Under the pieces are notes generated by a model, which was not told the DNA's origin, did not search any database, and worked only from the letters and a program-made list of their open reading frames with translations. Positions 52,401-58,566 of a stretch of 58,566 nt of DNA are shown piece after piece. This DNA is from Elusimicrobia bacterium GWA2_51_34 (GTDB lineage: Bacteria; Elusimicrobiota; Elusimicrobia; Elusimicrobiales; UBA9959): NCBI GenBank assembly GCA_001799565.1, contig MGTS01000005.1:5528-64093 (forward strand). The letters run 5' to 3'. Numbering within the stretch: the stretch's first letter is position 1; every line of letters begins with the position of its first letter. The translations under genes and the position numbers were made by a program.

Positions 52401-53306
52401 CCGGTTGCAACTACAATGTCGGGTGAGGGCCTTGACGACTCCATATCAGGTTCGGTTAAAACGCCGGTCGGCCTGGGAGTTACCGGAGTTTTAGTTGAGG
52501 CTATTAATAACGTGGGTGTGCCGGTTTCAACCAACTACACGCTTGACGATGGCGGCGGCACCTTTAACCTTGCGGGTATTGCTGACGCTGTCTACCGCGT
52601 GCAGGCTACCTGGGTTGAAAACGGTTTCTCAAGTTCTGTTTCCAAGGATCAGATACCCATGGGTTACGCTGATGTTAATTTTGAACTTTCCATTGATTAT
52701 CTGCTGGCAAGTGTTTCCGGCGTTATTCCTGTTTCAAGCCAGGCCGCGGGGTTGAAGACCAAGGCTCTCGGAGGTGGTGGAAAGACTTTGGGGACGGAGG
52801 AGAATAATGTGACGCTTTATCAGGGGGGCAGGCGCGTGGCTTCCGCGCGCGCGGACGCCGCCGGACGGTTTACCATACGCAACCTGATCCCGGGCCAGTA
52901 TACGCTTAGAATATTATCCGAAAGCGGGGAGTGGAAAGAATTCCAGCTGAAGCTTGAAAGCGGACAGACCCTTGAAGTAAGTCCGCTGGGAACGCTGTTA
53001 AAGAAGGATATGGTTTATGTGTATCCAAACCCGTCCGCTGCCCGGGTAAAATTTCATGTAGCAACGGACATTAAGCCGGTGGAAAAACATCTTTCGGTTT
53101 TTTCCCTGGACGGGAGTCTTGTAAAAGAGGCGGGAAACGACGACGGCAACTGGATTCCTTCCTCCGGCGACAAGGTTTATGATTATCTCTGGATTTTTTC
53201 TTCAGGTAAGCCGGCTTCCGGCGTTTATTTTTATACGCTTAAACTTAAGAATCTGCTTACCGGTGAAACGGCTAAAAAAGTGGGGAAATTCGCGGTAGTC
53301 AGATGA
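49470..53306 (+). CDS. Large exported fibronectin III protein with FlgD-like C-terminal domain
   Basis: The product is about 1278 residues from the ATG at 49470 (TTG at 49452 is less likely). A signal peptide, FLKYLFCLFAALLFLLSSAARAE, is followed by many FN3-like repeats with TTYYF and YYFKVK signatures over about residues 40-420. Ig-like and sugar-binding-like regions follow, then two carboxypeptidase regulatory-like modules (SGSVKTPVGL, GRFTIRNLIPGQYTL). The last 90 residues are a FlgD-type Ig domain (YPNPSAARVKFHV, GVYFYTLKLKN), which often anchors surface proteins. It probably mediates adhesion or structure. Confidence 0.82.
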   Translation: MTQMVRDKARNAESSKGNRRFLKYLFCLFAALLFLLSSAARAETIVAQVTVVSTNSISLSWTLSNPAVEQPLMAISTDSSFAANISTFSTGELGEQTTSYYGLSGNTTYYFKVKVSTESDDNYSDSVSTLTLPARPTPALFYEVNITSVTAQWTANTNSDGTVYIAETAVNEGLNESLSLSSTATTAVFEGLNADTTYYFGINAEGFTGLISGYSDITSTITLAGPPSDETYALVSSTGMSIFWNPGLNPDWTRYELIISTDNFGTVFDSTITPGNYYEAGGLKPNTIHYFKAAAVNGAGIKSDYYIFGSTLTRAAVPDTPSLGVPTVNSVQAWWQYNENPAGTEYFVQVSTAPDFTGADSGPGEWFAALTRNITPLESGVQYYFQVKARDMWGRESDYLYLGSETTSTGADITPPSVVDLQGGDNNWRGSASGYYMVHFTDLGSGLSYFQVKVTTGPDFSGTQVADWSNVVTNINADTYNTDWQLPADIFNSIQENVTSYVSVRAYDKADPQPNVSVSTDVFYVIRDTTLPNIENHAVSPSGWLISDPGVFNVDFNDALSGLVQVLYSASDQANTANANVLGWTAINSFVSSASYAADWGINFAALKDGASNYISARAVDAAGNTRTLNDVFRILKNTVGPAVTITSPAGGYVSALTAITGISTARNEDSAVASNEIALRELTSSSSFYYDGISFSSDTIVWFAASGLSDWSYNSSTVPFAAGVVYAALARSKDVSSLVTPMPYPNAIFQFDWIQPSVSLSTPLASSSVYEFNEASGAASDSGGAGLSSVEVYIQRLSDSKWWNFSSSLWGTVPVSSAVSGGASWSFTPGSALKGGLAHNQQYFVTALAKDLSIPANASVFGAVGSTFTLLDIIPPMAVTGLTALTGTSPGKIDLSWVTPGDDIGPLAMPYATFAVQYSTFAEAVFSTQSAQVSISTGVVLPGSMRYYTVGGLVRDTTYYLTLWVSDDAGLWSGSSPVATTMSGEGLDDSISGSVKTPVGLGVTGVLVEAINNVGVPVSTNYTLDDGGGTFNLAGIADAVYRVQATWVENGFSSSVSKDQIPMGYADVNFELSIDYLLASVSGVIPVSSQAAGLKTKALGGGGKTLGTEENNVTLYQGGRRVASARADAAGRFTIRNLIPGQYTLRILSESGEWKEFQLKLESGQTLEVSPLGTLLKKDMVYVYPNPSAARVKFHVATDIKPVEKHLSVFSLDGSLVKEAGNDDGNWIPSSGDKVYDYLWIFSSGKPASGVYFYTLKLKNLLTGETAKKVGKFAVVR

Positions 53307-53336
53307 CCCCATCACCTGTAGCAGGTGGTGGGGTCA
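53304..53336 (+). terminator. Hairpin at the end of the FN3 gene
   Basis: A 14 bp stem, GACCCCATCACCTG paired with CAGGTGGTGGGGTC, encloses TAG and begins at the gene's TGA stop. No T-run follows; the right arm runs directly into the GTCATTGCGAG element. Confidence 0.6.
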
Positions 53337-53416
53337 TTGCGAGCGGTAGCGAAACAATCTCGCCGTGTTATAAACAGCGGGATCGCCACGTCCGCCTAAG
53401 GCGGACTCGCGATGAC
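53333..53416. repeat. GTCATTGCGAG palindromic element without gene (84 bp, MITE-like)
   Basis: The left end GTCATTGCGAGCGGTAGCGA and right end CTCGCGATGAC are imperfect inverted repeats. The centre reads CGTGTTATAAACAGCGG, and the right half holds the TCCGCCTAAGGCGGA core. The right half (53371-53417) is identical over 47 bp to the right half of the gene-containing copy at 53891-53937. Confidence 0.85.
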
Positions 53417-53440
53417 AAAAATTGCGATAACAAATAGTCT

Positions 53441-53525
53441 GGCCGTTTGTGGGCCATAGGCCTTTGGGATGGCACCTCCAGAGATACTGGCCTGTCGCGG
53501 GCCTCTGGCGTTGTCCGCGACTGAG
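53441..53525. repeat. GGCC element and GTCGCGG/CCGCGAC hairpin
   Basis: GGCCGTTTGTGGGCCATAGG with GGCACCTCCAGAG (53441-53484) matches the sequence inserted in the PorV-like gene at 56996-57060. It is followed by GGCCTGTCGCGG and CCGCGACTGAG (stem 53494-53500 with 53515-53521). Confidence 0.75.
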
Positions 53526-53529
53526 GATT

Positions 53530-53936
53530 GTCATTGCGAGCCGGAGGCGAAGCAATCCCGCTGTTGTTGGGAAAGGCGGGAAAAAAGAAGTTGAGAAGAT
53601 TTATGTCCGAAAGGCTTTATTGTGTTTATCTCATGACGAACAAAGTAAACACAGTACTCTATACTGGCGTTACCTCTGACTTAAAACGGAGGGTTTATGA
53701 ACACAAAAACAAGCTTATTGACGGATTTACGAAACGTTACAATATTACCAAACTGGTCTGGTATGAATGCGGCAGTGCGGTTCTGCCGGCGATAGCGATG
53801 GAAAAACAGATAAAGGCCGGCTCGCGGGCCGGGAAGGTTCGGCTTATTACTGCGATGAACCCTGAGTGGAGAGACTTATATAAAGAATTGTAAACAGCGG
53901 GATCGCCACGTCCGCCTAAGGCGGACTCGCGATGAC
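53530..53936 (+). mobile_element. GTCATTGCGAG element with a GIY-YIG nuclease gene at its centre (407 bp)
   Basis: The left half GTCATTGCGAGCCGGAGGCGAAGCAATCCCGCTGTT (quoted here only by ends: 53530-53565) and right half 53893-53936 are inverted relative to one another. They correspond base for base, with few changes, to the two halves of the gene-free copy at 53333-53416. The nuclease gene occupies exactly the place of the few central bases of that copy. The stop codon TAA belongs to the right half. Mobility by the encoded nuclease is an inference. Confidence 0.75.
53603..53893 (+). CDS. GIY-YIG nuclease, single-domain (96 residues)
   Basis: The product starts at ATG 53603 (upstream GAGAAG). 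It has YCVYLM and TVLYTGVTSDLKRRVYEHK, the GIY-YIG core with Tyr, Gly and the catalytic Arg, then NITKLVWYEC and AIAMEKQIKAGSRAGK with the metal-binding Glu. Single-domain members (UPF0213-like) have no certain cellular role. Here the gene is framed by the two halves of a palindromic repeat and its stop codon lies in one of them, so it looks like part of a mobile unit rather than a housekeeping gene. Confidence 0.88.
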   Translation: MSERLYCVYLMTNKVNTVLYTGVTSDLKRRVYEHKNKLIDGFTKRYNITKLVWYECGSAVLPAIAMEKQIKAGSRAGKVRLITAMNPEWRDLYKEL

Positions 53937-53953
53937 AGAAATTGCGATGGCAA
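53891..53953. repeat. Right half of the GIY-YIG element (direct repeat of 53371-53433)
   Basis: It is identical to the stand-alone copy over 47 bp, then differs by one base before another shared AAATTGCGAT. The two copies are 520 bp apart. Confidence 0.9.
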
Positions 53954-53981
53954 AAGTAGAGGAGACAAGGAACGTTAAACT

Positions 53982-55730
53982 ATGAAAAACTTTTTTTTGG
54001 TTTTTGCGGCTGGGGCCGCTTTATTTTGCGCCGTGCCCGCGCGCGCGGCCAATTTAACGGGCCAGGGTATTTCAACAAATGACAATTTGGGGGCCGAGAG
54101 AACCACTTTTTCAAATACCGAAACCATTACCCTGCGCCAGAAAGTGAATAACACGGTGTCAATTTCAAGCTCTATAGTGTTTGTGTTTTCAATAATAAGT
54201 CCCGCCGGTGCGGAGGGTTTCAGGCATGAGGGAAATTCTGCTCCGGGTACGGCCGGCGGCGCGCAAACACAGCTTTCAGGCATCTCCATTTCCTCTTTTT
54301 ACACGGTACCGGGGTCCTATATTTTCAGGGGAAAGGCCACACTTGGCACAGAAACCGTAACGCAGGAGGCCCGCTTCACTATTTCCTCTCCGAACATAAA
54401 TCTCATCTATCCTCCTTACGGCGCGCGCGGCCTTTCGGATAACCCGCTTATGTTCCGCTGGATAGCAAGCGGAGCCAGCCGCTACCGCATTACGGTTTCC
54501 GACAGCGCGGGCCTTTATAATCCGGTGCATACCGCGGTTAACAGCGGTGAAAGTTTATACTCTTACCCTGAGAATCCCTCCCAGCCCAGGGAGCAGCTGG
54601 TGGCGGACCAGGTGTATTACTGGAAAGTTGAGGGTCTGGATTCAAGCAATAATAAAATTGCCGAGAGCAATATATATAATTTTTCGCTGAAAGCGCAGGC
54701 TTCGTCGCAGTCAAGAAATATAATGGTGAGCGCTCTTGAGCTCAGCTCCCCGGCGCTTGATTTTACAAAACCCCTTAACTTCAAAGTTACGGTTTTCAAC
54801 ACCGGCAGTTCGGCCGAATCAAATATCGGGGTCAGATTAAGCCTTGGCGGTTTGTCCGCGCAGGATTCTCCGAAACAGATAATGTTTATTTCGCCCGGAG
54901 AAAAGAAGGAAGTTCTTTTTACGGCTTTTATGCCGTCGGACCAGCAGGAAAGCCTGGCCGTGGCCTGCGTTGATGTTTTTGACGACAACATCCCGGACAA
55001 CTGCAAAACCATGTTATTTTCAAAGAATACCGGCGTGCCTCCCCCTCTGAAGGAAAAAAAGAAGCTTACCTACGATGAGATGTTCGCCGCGATAACAAAG
55101 CGCCTCGGACCCGACGCGGCGAAGTCGCTTGAGGGTTATACCTTTGAAAGCTTGAACTGCGCTAACTGTTCGGCCGATGAGCTTGCGGCAATCATCAGCG
55201 CCCTGATAAGCGGCGACGCGCAGCTTGTAAACGCGTCGGTGCTGGACGCTATAGGTGACGCGACCGCCGCCGCGGCGGCCGCGCCGAATTCATCCGCCAG
55301 CGCCGCGCAGCTTCCCGCTGCCGGGGAGGAAGGCCCTGAAACTCAGCTTGATGTACAGGCGCTTCCAGCGGGGGGGATTAATGAATGGACCGGCTATACT
55401 GAGGCCTTCCAGTCGCCCGAAGCGGTTTCATTCGCAATACGAAACCGCAAAGAGTGGAAGAAAGTATGGAAAACCCTCTCAAGCGAAGATACGCCGGATG
55501 TTAATTTTGACGAAAAAATGGTGGTTGGCGTTGTTTCCGGCTCAAAAGACAGGGCTGAAACAGTGCGGCTGTCCGGTAAACGGAAAACAGACACGGGTGT
55601 AGCGTTTGACTACTATATGATAGAGGCCCCTGAAGGAGTAAGACCTCCGTTGCCGGCCTATATTTTCAAGGTCTATGACAGGTCGGATGAAAAAGCGGAA
55701 TTTAAGCGGTTGGATGTTCTGAAGAGATAG
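53982..55730 (+). CDS. Exported Ig-like/CARDB-type protein with PrcB-like C-terminal domain
   Basis: The 582-residue protein has a signal peptide (MKNFFLVFAAGAALFCAVPARA). Beta-rich modules with YYWKVEGLDSS and a CARDB-like domain (LSSPALDFTKPLNFKVTVFNTG) occupy the middle. An Ala-rich low-complexity region of about 425-450 precedes the C-terminal 110 residues (AIRNRKEWKKVWKTL, VNFDEKMVVGVVSG), which resemble the PrcB C-terminal domain of protease complexes. It is the first of a run of surface or envelope genes. Its partner protease is not visible. Confidence 0.72.
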   Translation: MKNFFLVFAAGAALFCAVPARAANLTGQGISTNDNLGAERTTFSNTETITLRQKVNNTVSISSSIVFVFSIISPAGAEGFRHEGNSAPGTAGGAQTQLSGISISSFYTVPGSYIFRGKATLGTETVTQEARFTISSPNINLIYPPYGARGLSDNPLMFRWIASGASRYRITVSDSAGLYNPVHTAVNSGESLYSYPENPSQPREQLVADQVYYWKVEGLDSSNNKIAESNIYNFSLKAQASSQSRNIMVSALELSSPALDFTKPLNFKVTVFNTGSSAESNIGVRLSLGGLSAQDSPKQIMFISPGEKKEVLFTAFMPSDQQESLAVACVDVFDDNIPDNCKTMLFSKNTGVPPPLKEKKKLTYDEMFAAITKRLGPDAAKSLEGYTFESLNCANCSADELAAIISALISGDAQLVNASVLDAIGDATAAAAAAPNSSASAAQLPAAGEEGPETQLDVQALPAGGINEWTGYTEAFQSPEAVSFAIRNRKEWKKVWKTLSSEDTPDVNFDEKMVVGVVSGSKDRAETVRLSGKRKTDTGVAFDYYMIEAPEGVRPPLPAYIFKVYDRSDEKAEFKRLDVLKR

Positions 55731-55920
55731 CCAGGCTGCGCCGCGTCGCACCGTAATCGCATTGTAACTAATATGCTCTTGATTATTATTATACGGTAGG
55801 CTATTATGTTATATGCGGCGGGGTGGTTTGCAAAGAGTTTCCGGAAATGAGTTATCACTACTCGGATCGTTAAGACTGAGCAGTCACACGCTATTACCGG
55901 CTATTAATAAAGGAGGTTGT

Positions 55921-56637
55921 ATGAATGCAAAGTTGATAGGGCTGATTCTGCTGAGCACGCTTAGCTTAACGGGGTCCGTGTTTGGCGCAGGCAAGTTAAA
56001 CGCCGTAGTGGTTTACGCTAGCGGCGAGGTGCAGGTGAGGCGCTCGGGCGAGCAGGCATACGGCGAATTAAAGGTGAACGACCTTCTATACGCGGGAGAC
56101 ACCGTAAAAACCGGCGCCATGAGCCGTGCGGGAATTGTAACCAAGGGTGGAGCTGATATTCGTTTAAACCAGAACTCCAATTTCGAACTCGCTGCCGGCA
56201 GCAAGGTCCGTGAGCTTATACGGCTTTCGGGGGGGCAGCTTTGGACCAGGATGCTGCATAAAATGGCCAAAATTAACGTAAGAACTCCTTCCGCCGTCTG
56301 CGCCGTGCGCGGCACCGAAGCCGATATAGAGCAGCGGAGTCTGCTTACCGTGAAGGTTTACGAAGGCCATGTTGATGTGCAGAACTCGCTTGGAAAGCAG
56401 ACACTGAGCGCCGGTCAGATGACCACGGTGGCGGGCGCTAACGCCGCTCCCGACGCCCCAAAAAGGATGGGTGGACAAGATGGCGGAAAATGGCAGGAAG
56501 CCGTAAACGTGAGCGATTATGATAAGTTTATAAAACTTCTGAAGGAAAGCGGCGACAGCGGGAAGACGCTGAAAACTTCAATAAAGATGCCGGACGGTTC
56601 AGTTAAACAGCTTGAGGGCTCGCTGAAAAAGAAATAA
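55921..56637 (+). CDS. Exported FecR-domain protein
   Basis: The 238-residue protein starts at ATG 55921 behind AAGGAGG (55910-55916). It has a signal peptide (MNAKLIGLILLSTLSLTGSVFG). The FecR domain is seen as VVYASGEVQVRRSGE, LLYAGDTVKTGAMSRAGI and INVRTPSAVCAVRGTEADI, with VKVYEGHVDV. In other bacteria FecR domains sense envelope signals or bind peptidoglycan; no sigma factor or TonB receptor is next to it here, so a structural role is possible. A long GATTACAGCGAT repeat follows directly. Confidence 0.82.
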   Translation: MNAKLIGLILLSTLSLTGSVFGAGKLNAVVVYASGEVQVRRSGEQAYGELKVNDLLYAGDTVKTGAMSRAGIVTKGGADIRLNQNSNFELAAGSKVRELIRLSGGQLWTRMLHKMAKINVRTPSAVCAVRGTEADIEQRSLLTVKVYEGHVDVQNSLGKQTLSAGQMTTVAGANAAPDAPKRMGGQDGGKWQEAVNVSDYDKFIKLLKESGDSGKTLKTSIKMPDGSVKQLEGSLKKK

Positions 56638-56794
56638 AGAAGAGATTGCAGCGATAATGAGAGCGATTACAGTGATATTGCAGTTGCAGTGTCACTGCAC
56701 ACGCGAACAGTTATAGGCTGAACGACAACAATCGCCTTTTTCCGTTGGTTTATGTATCGCTGTAATCGTGTTGTTTTATCGTTGTAATCTCTTC
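56637..56794. repeat. Periodic-arm inverted repeat (GATTACAGCGAT type)
   Basis: Left arm of 56637-56690 (GAAGAGATTGCAGCGAT...) and right arm of about 56755-56794 (ATCGTTGTAATCTCTTC) are complementary. It overlaps the region just upstream of the PorV-like gene's ribosome binding site. Confidence 0.85.
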
Positions 56795-56805
56795 TTGGAG
56801 GTTTG

Positions 56806-57783
56806 ATGAGAGTCTTCGTGATCGCGGTAATCATATTTGCGCAAGCGCAATGTCTTCGCGCCGCGCAAAGTTCGGCCGCGCAATTTTTAAAACTTGGCTT
56901 CGGGGCCCGGGCTCTTGGTATGGGAGAGGCCTTTGTTTCCGTGGCGGATGACGGTGCCGCGCTTTACTATAACCCGGCCGGACTTGAGGGGGAAAGGCCG
57001 TGTTGTGGGCCAAAGGCCTCTGGGACGGCACCTCCAGAGGATTGGCCGTGTTGTGGGCCAAATGAATTTTCTTTCTCTCACGCACTGCATGTGCAGAATA
57101 CCGCCGTTTCACAAATAAGTTTCATGCGCAGACCTTACGCTTTTGCCCTAACTTATTTTTCCGCGGGCCAGCTTGAGGGCAGAGATGAAAACGGCGCGTT
57201 GACGGGTAATTTCAGCGCCAGGGATCTGGCAGTGTCAGCCGGGCGGGGTTTTAAACTGGGCGCTTTAGCCGCGGGCGTTTCCGGAAAATTCATAAGTCAG
57301 AACATAAAAAACAGCGGAGCTGCGGCTTTCGCCTCCGATTTGGGCCTGCTTTACCGTTTTTCCGGCACGCCTTACGCGCTTGGGGCGTCTGTGGTTAATT
57401 TAGGGACAAAAGTGAAATTTGACGAAGAAAGTTTTCCGCTGCCTCTCGCGCTGAAGGCGGGCGCGAGCGCCGCTTTTGAAAAAATCCTGCTTGCACTGCA
57501 GGCTGATTTTCCGAACGATTCAGGAGCGGTAATAAGGGCCGGCGCGGAATATAGAGGAATTTCCGGCCTCGCTTTACGGGCCGGTTATAAAACTTCGCCT
57601 TCAGACCAGCGTGACGCCATACTTGGCACGGGGCTCGGCGGTTCCGCTTCAGGCGTATCTGCAATGTATGGTTTCTTTGCCGGGCTTGGTTTTGAATATT
57701 CCAATTTCAAGCTTGATTACGCGCTTTTGCCGTATGGCGAACTTGGAAGTGCGCACAGATTCTCGCTGGGAGTAAGGTTTTAA
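56806..57783 (+). CDS. PorV/PorQ (UPF0164)-like outer membrane protein
   Basis: The 325-residue protein starts at ATG 56806 behind GGAGG. A signal peptide is followed by FLKLGFGARALGMGEAFVS and YYNPAGLEG, the signature of the PorV/PorQ family of FadL-like barrels. Residues of about 64-86 (RPCCGPKASGTAPPEDWPCC) are not part of the family. They are encoded by a GGCC repeat (56996-57060) inserted in frame at the point where the family has a short loop. The protein ends in Phe, as usual for barrels. It may help deliver secreted surface proteins. Confidence 0.82.
   Translation: MRVFVIAVIIFAQAQCLRAAQSSAAQFLKLGFGARALGMGEAFVSVADDGAALYYNPAGLEGERPCCGPKASGTAPPEDWPCCGPNEFSFSHALHVQNTAVSQISFMRRPYAFALTYFSAGQLEGRDENGALTGNFSARDLAVSAGRGFKLGALAAGVSGKFISQNIKNSGAAAFASDLGLLYRFSGTPYALGASVVNLGTKVKFDEESFPLPLALKAGASAAFEKILLALQADFPNDSGAVIRAGAEYRGISGLALRAGYKTSPSDQRDAILGTGLGGSASGVSAMYGFFAGLGFEYSNFKLDYALLPYGELGSAHRFSLGVRF
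56996..57060. repeat. GGCC repeat inserted in the PorV-like gene
   Basis: GGCCGTGTTGTGGGCCA occurs at 56996-57012 and again at 57044-57060, with CCTCTGG...CCAGAGG between. The unit matches intergenic sequence at 53441-53484. Confidence 0.75.
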
Positions 57784-57846
57784 ACGTGTAGCTGGAGCGA
57801 ATAGCGAAGTAGCGAATGGCGGATTAGGGAAGGAAATAGTGTAAAT
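57784..57846. repeat. Short single-arm word repeat (GCGAATAGCGAAG)
   Basis: Words of about 8 bp related to AGCGAATA/AGCGAAGT recur four times between the PorV-like gene and the last gene. No matching inverted arm is seen before the window's next gene. Confidence 0.5.
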
Positions 57847-58566
57847 ATGAAAAAGCTTTTCATAAATTTTCTGTCTTTTGTTTTCCTTGGCGGCGCTTTG
57901 TGGGCGGCTGGGCCTGTAATGACCTATCAGGGCCGGCTGAAAGAAGCAAACGCCCCTGTAACAGGGAACAGAAATTTACTTTTTGAATTGTGCAACGATG
58001 AAACGGCTGGTGCCTGCACGTCCTCGCCTGACAACACGCAGTCTTTTGCCGTAGCCAACGGTCTTTTTAAATCCACCTTCACCGTCCCCGCGGTTGACTT
58101 TTCAGCCGGGTCCTGGTATCTGCAGGTAAGCGTCGGCGGTTCCGCGCTTTCGCCAAGGGAAAAGCTGACTTTCGTGCCATACTCCGTTTACGCTTCCACC
58201 GCCGGCTACGCCGCGGGTGCGGTGGCGAAAACCGGCGATACCATGACTGGGCCGCTGACACTTACAAGCAGCGTAACGGTTAATGATGCTTCCGGATTGG
58301 GTGCTGCGCGGGTACTGTTGGCGGATAATGTCAGCATTTCCTCCGAGTCGCTGTCCGCTTTCGGCGGCGGCGTAAGGATTTCCAGCAATGTGTATATAGT
58401 GGGTTTCAGTTCCGCCGCCAAGTATTACGGCGATGGGTCCGCCCTTACCGGGGTTACGGCCTCGGGCGCGGTGCAGAAAGCCGGCGATATTATGACAGGC
58501 ACGCTTACGCTGACCGGCGCGGACAGTTATGTAACCGGCCAATCTTCAATTACCACCGCCGGCAGC
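57847..58566 (+). CDS. Exported surface protein, tail-fibre-like repeats (incomplete at window end)
   Basis: At least 240 residues are open from ATG 57847, with AGGGAAGG upstream. A signal peptide (MKKLFINFLSFVFLGGALWA) is followed by MTYQGRLKEANAPVTG, a common start of secreted repeats in related genomes. From residue of about 130 onward units such as KTGDTMTGPLTLTSSVTV and YYGDGSALTGV recur, as in phage-tail-fibre-like beta-helical surface proteins. The gene continues beyond the window. A cell-surface or adhesive role is inferred. Confidence 0.75.
   Translation, partial: MKKLFINFLSFVFLGGALWAAGPVMTYQGRLKEANAPVTGNRNLLFELCNDETAGACTSSPDNTQSFAVANGLFKSTFTVPAVDFSAGSWYLQVSVGGSALSPREKLTFVPYSVYASTAGYAAGAVAKTGDTMTGPLTLTSSVTVNDASGLGAARVLLADNVSISSESLSAFGGGVRISSNVYIVGFSSAAKYYGDGSALTGVTASGAVQKAGDIMTGTLTLTGADSYVTGQSSITTAGS

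Noticed and set aside
53304-53336. The strong hairpin after the FN3 gene as a proven intrinsic terminator
   Set aside because: There is no T-run; the right arm merges into the GTCATTGCGAG element, so it is only listed as a possible terminator.
1-58566. tRNA or rRNA genes
   Set aside because: I looked for tRNA-like cloverleaf ends and conserved rRNA blocks and found none that I could support by eye; a tRNA search tool would settle this.

Overview
The window is a gene-dense bacterial chromosome segment of moderately high GC with about 45 protein genes on both strands and no rRNA or tRNA that I could recognise. The gene mix suggests Elusimicrobiota or a close relative. It includes a DUF4912 protein coupled to a GH57 branching enzyme, a DUF3536 GH57 enzyme, long fibronectin-III surface proteins with a FlgD-like tail, a PorV/PorQ-like protein, and a collagen-like or tail-fibre-like surface protein. 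This assignment is inference from gene content; no marker gene fixes it.

Layout. 0.3-9.5 kb: alpha-glucan enzymes, a hypothetical protein, an L-cysteine desulfidase and an MFS transporter. 9.5-14.4 kb: a beta-hydroxyacid dehydrogenase, an RluE-like pseudouridine synthase, RNase D and a YgiQ radical SAM protein. 14.4-18.3 kb: a small accessory stretch with two unknown small proteins, a nucleotidyltransferase with a small overlapping partner, a DUF559 nuclease and a radical SAM protein. 18.4-31.5 kb: adenosine deaminase, ornithine aminotransferase, MurB, a glycosyltransferase, a nucleoside transporter, a purine/xanthine-type permease, an SGNH protein, and a glutaredoxin overlapping a ferredoxin-thioredoxin-reductase/rubredoxin protein. 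31.5-34.7 kb: a scarred locus with an internally deleted IS91 transposase and a decayed copy of an SGNH/TPR gene next to the intact gene and signal peptidase I. 34.7-49 kb: GH3, VWA and ApbE-like lipoprotein genes, a short asparaginase, M18 aminopeptidase, MFS, RluA, phosphopentomutase, DUF4015 and type I pullulanase. 49.4 kb to the end: a cell-surface block of FN3/FlgD, Ig-like/PrcB, FecR-domain, PorV-like and an open-ended surface protein.

Two functional themes stand out. One is storage or dietary alpha-glucan handling: two GH57 enzymes, DUF4912 and pullulanase, with GH3 and DUF4015 as additional glycosidases. The other is nucleoside salvage: CNT transporter, NCS2-like permease, adenosine deaminase and phosphopentomutase.

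The most unusual content is between the genes. About twenty junctions carry long imperfect inverted repeats whose arms are built of a degenerate word with a 7, 8 or 9 bp period. Each locus has its own word, and many arms supply the stop codon or last residues of the flanking gene. A second repeat class is a small palindromic element beginning GTCATTGCGAG. At 53.3-53.9 kb a stand-alone 84 bp copy lies beside a copy that carries a GIY-YIG nuclease gene exactly at its centre, which resembles a non-autonomous/autonomous pair of a mobile element. Further REP-like palindromes are inserted in frame in at least four genes.
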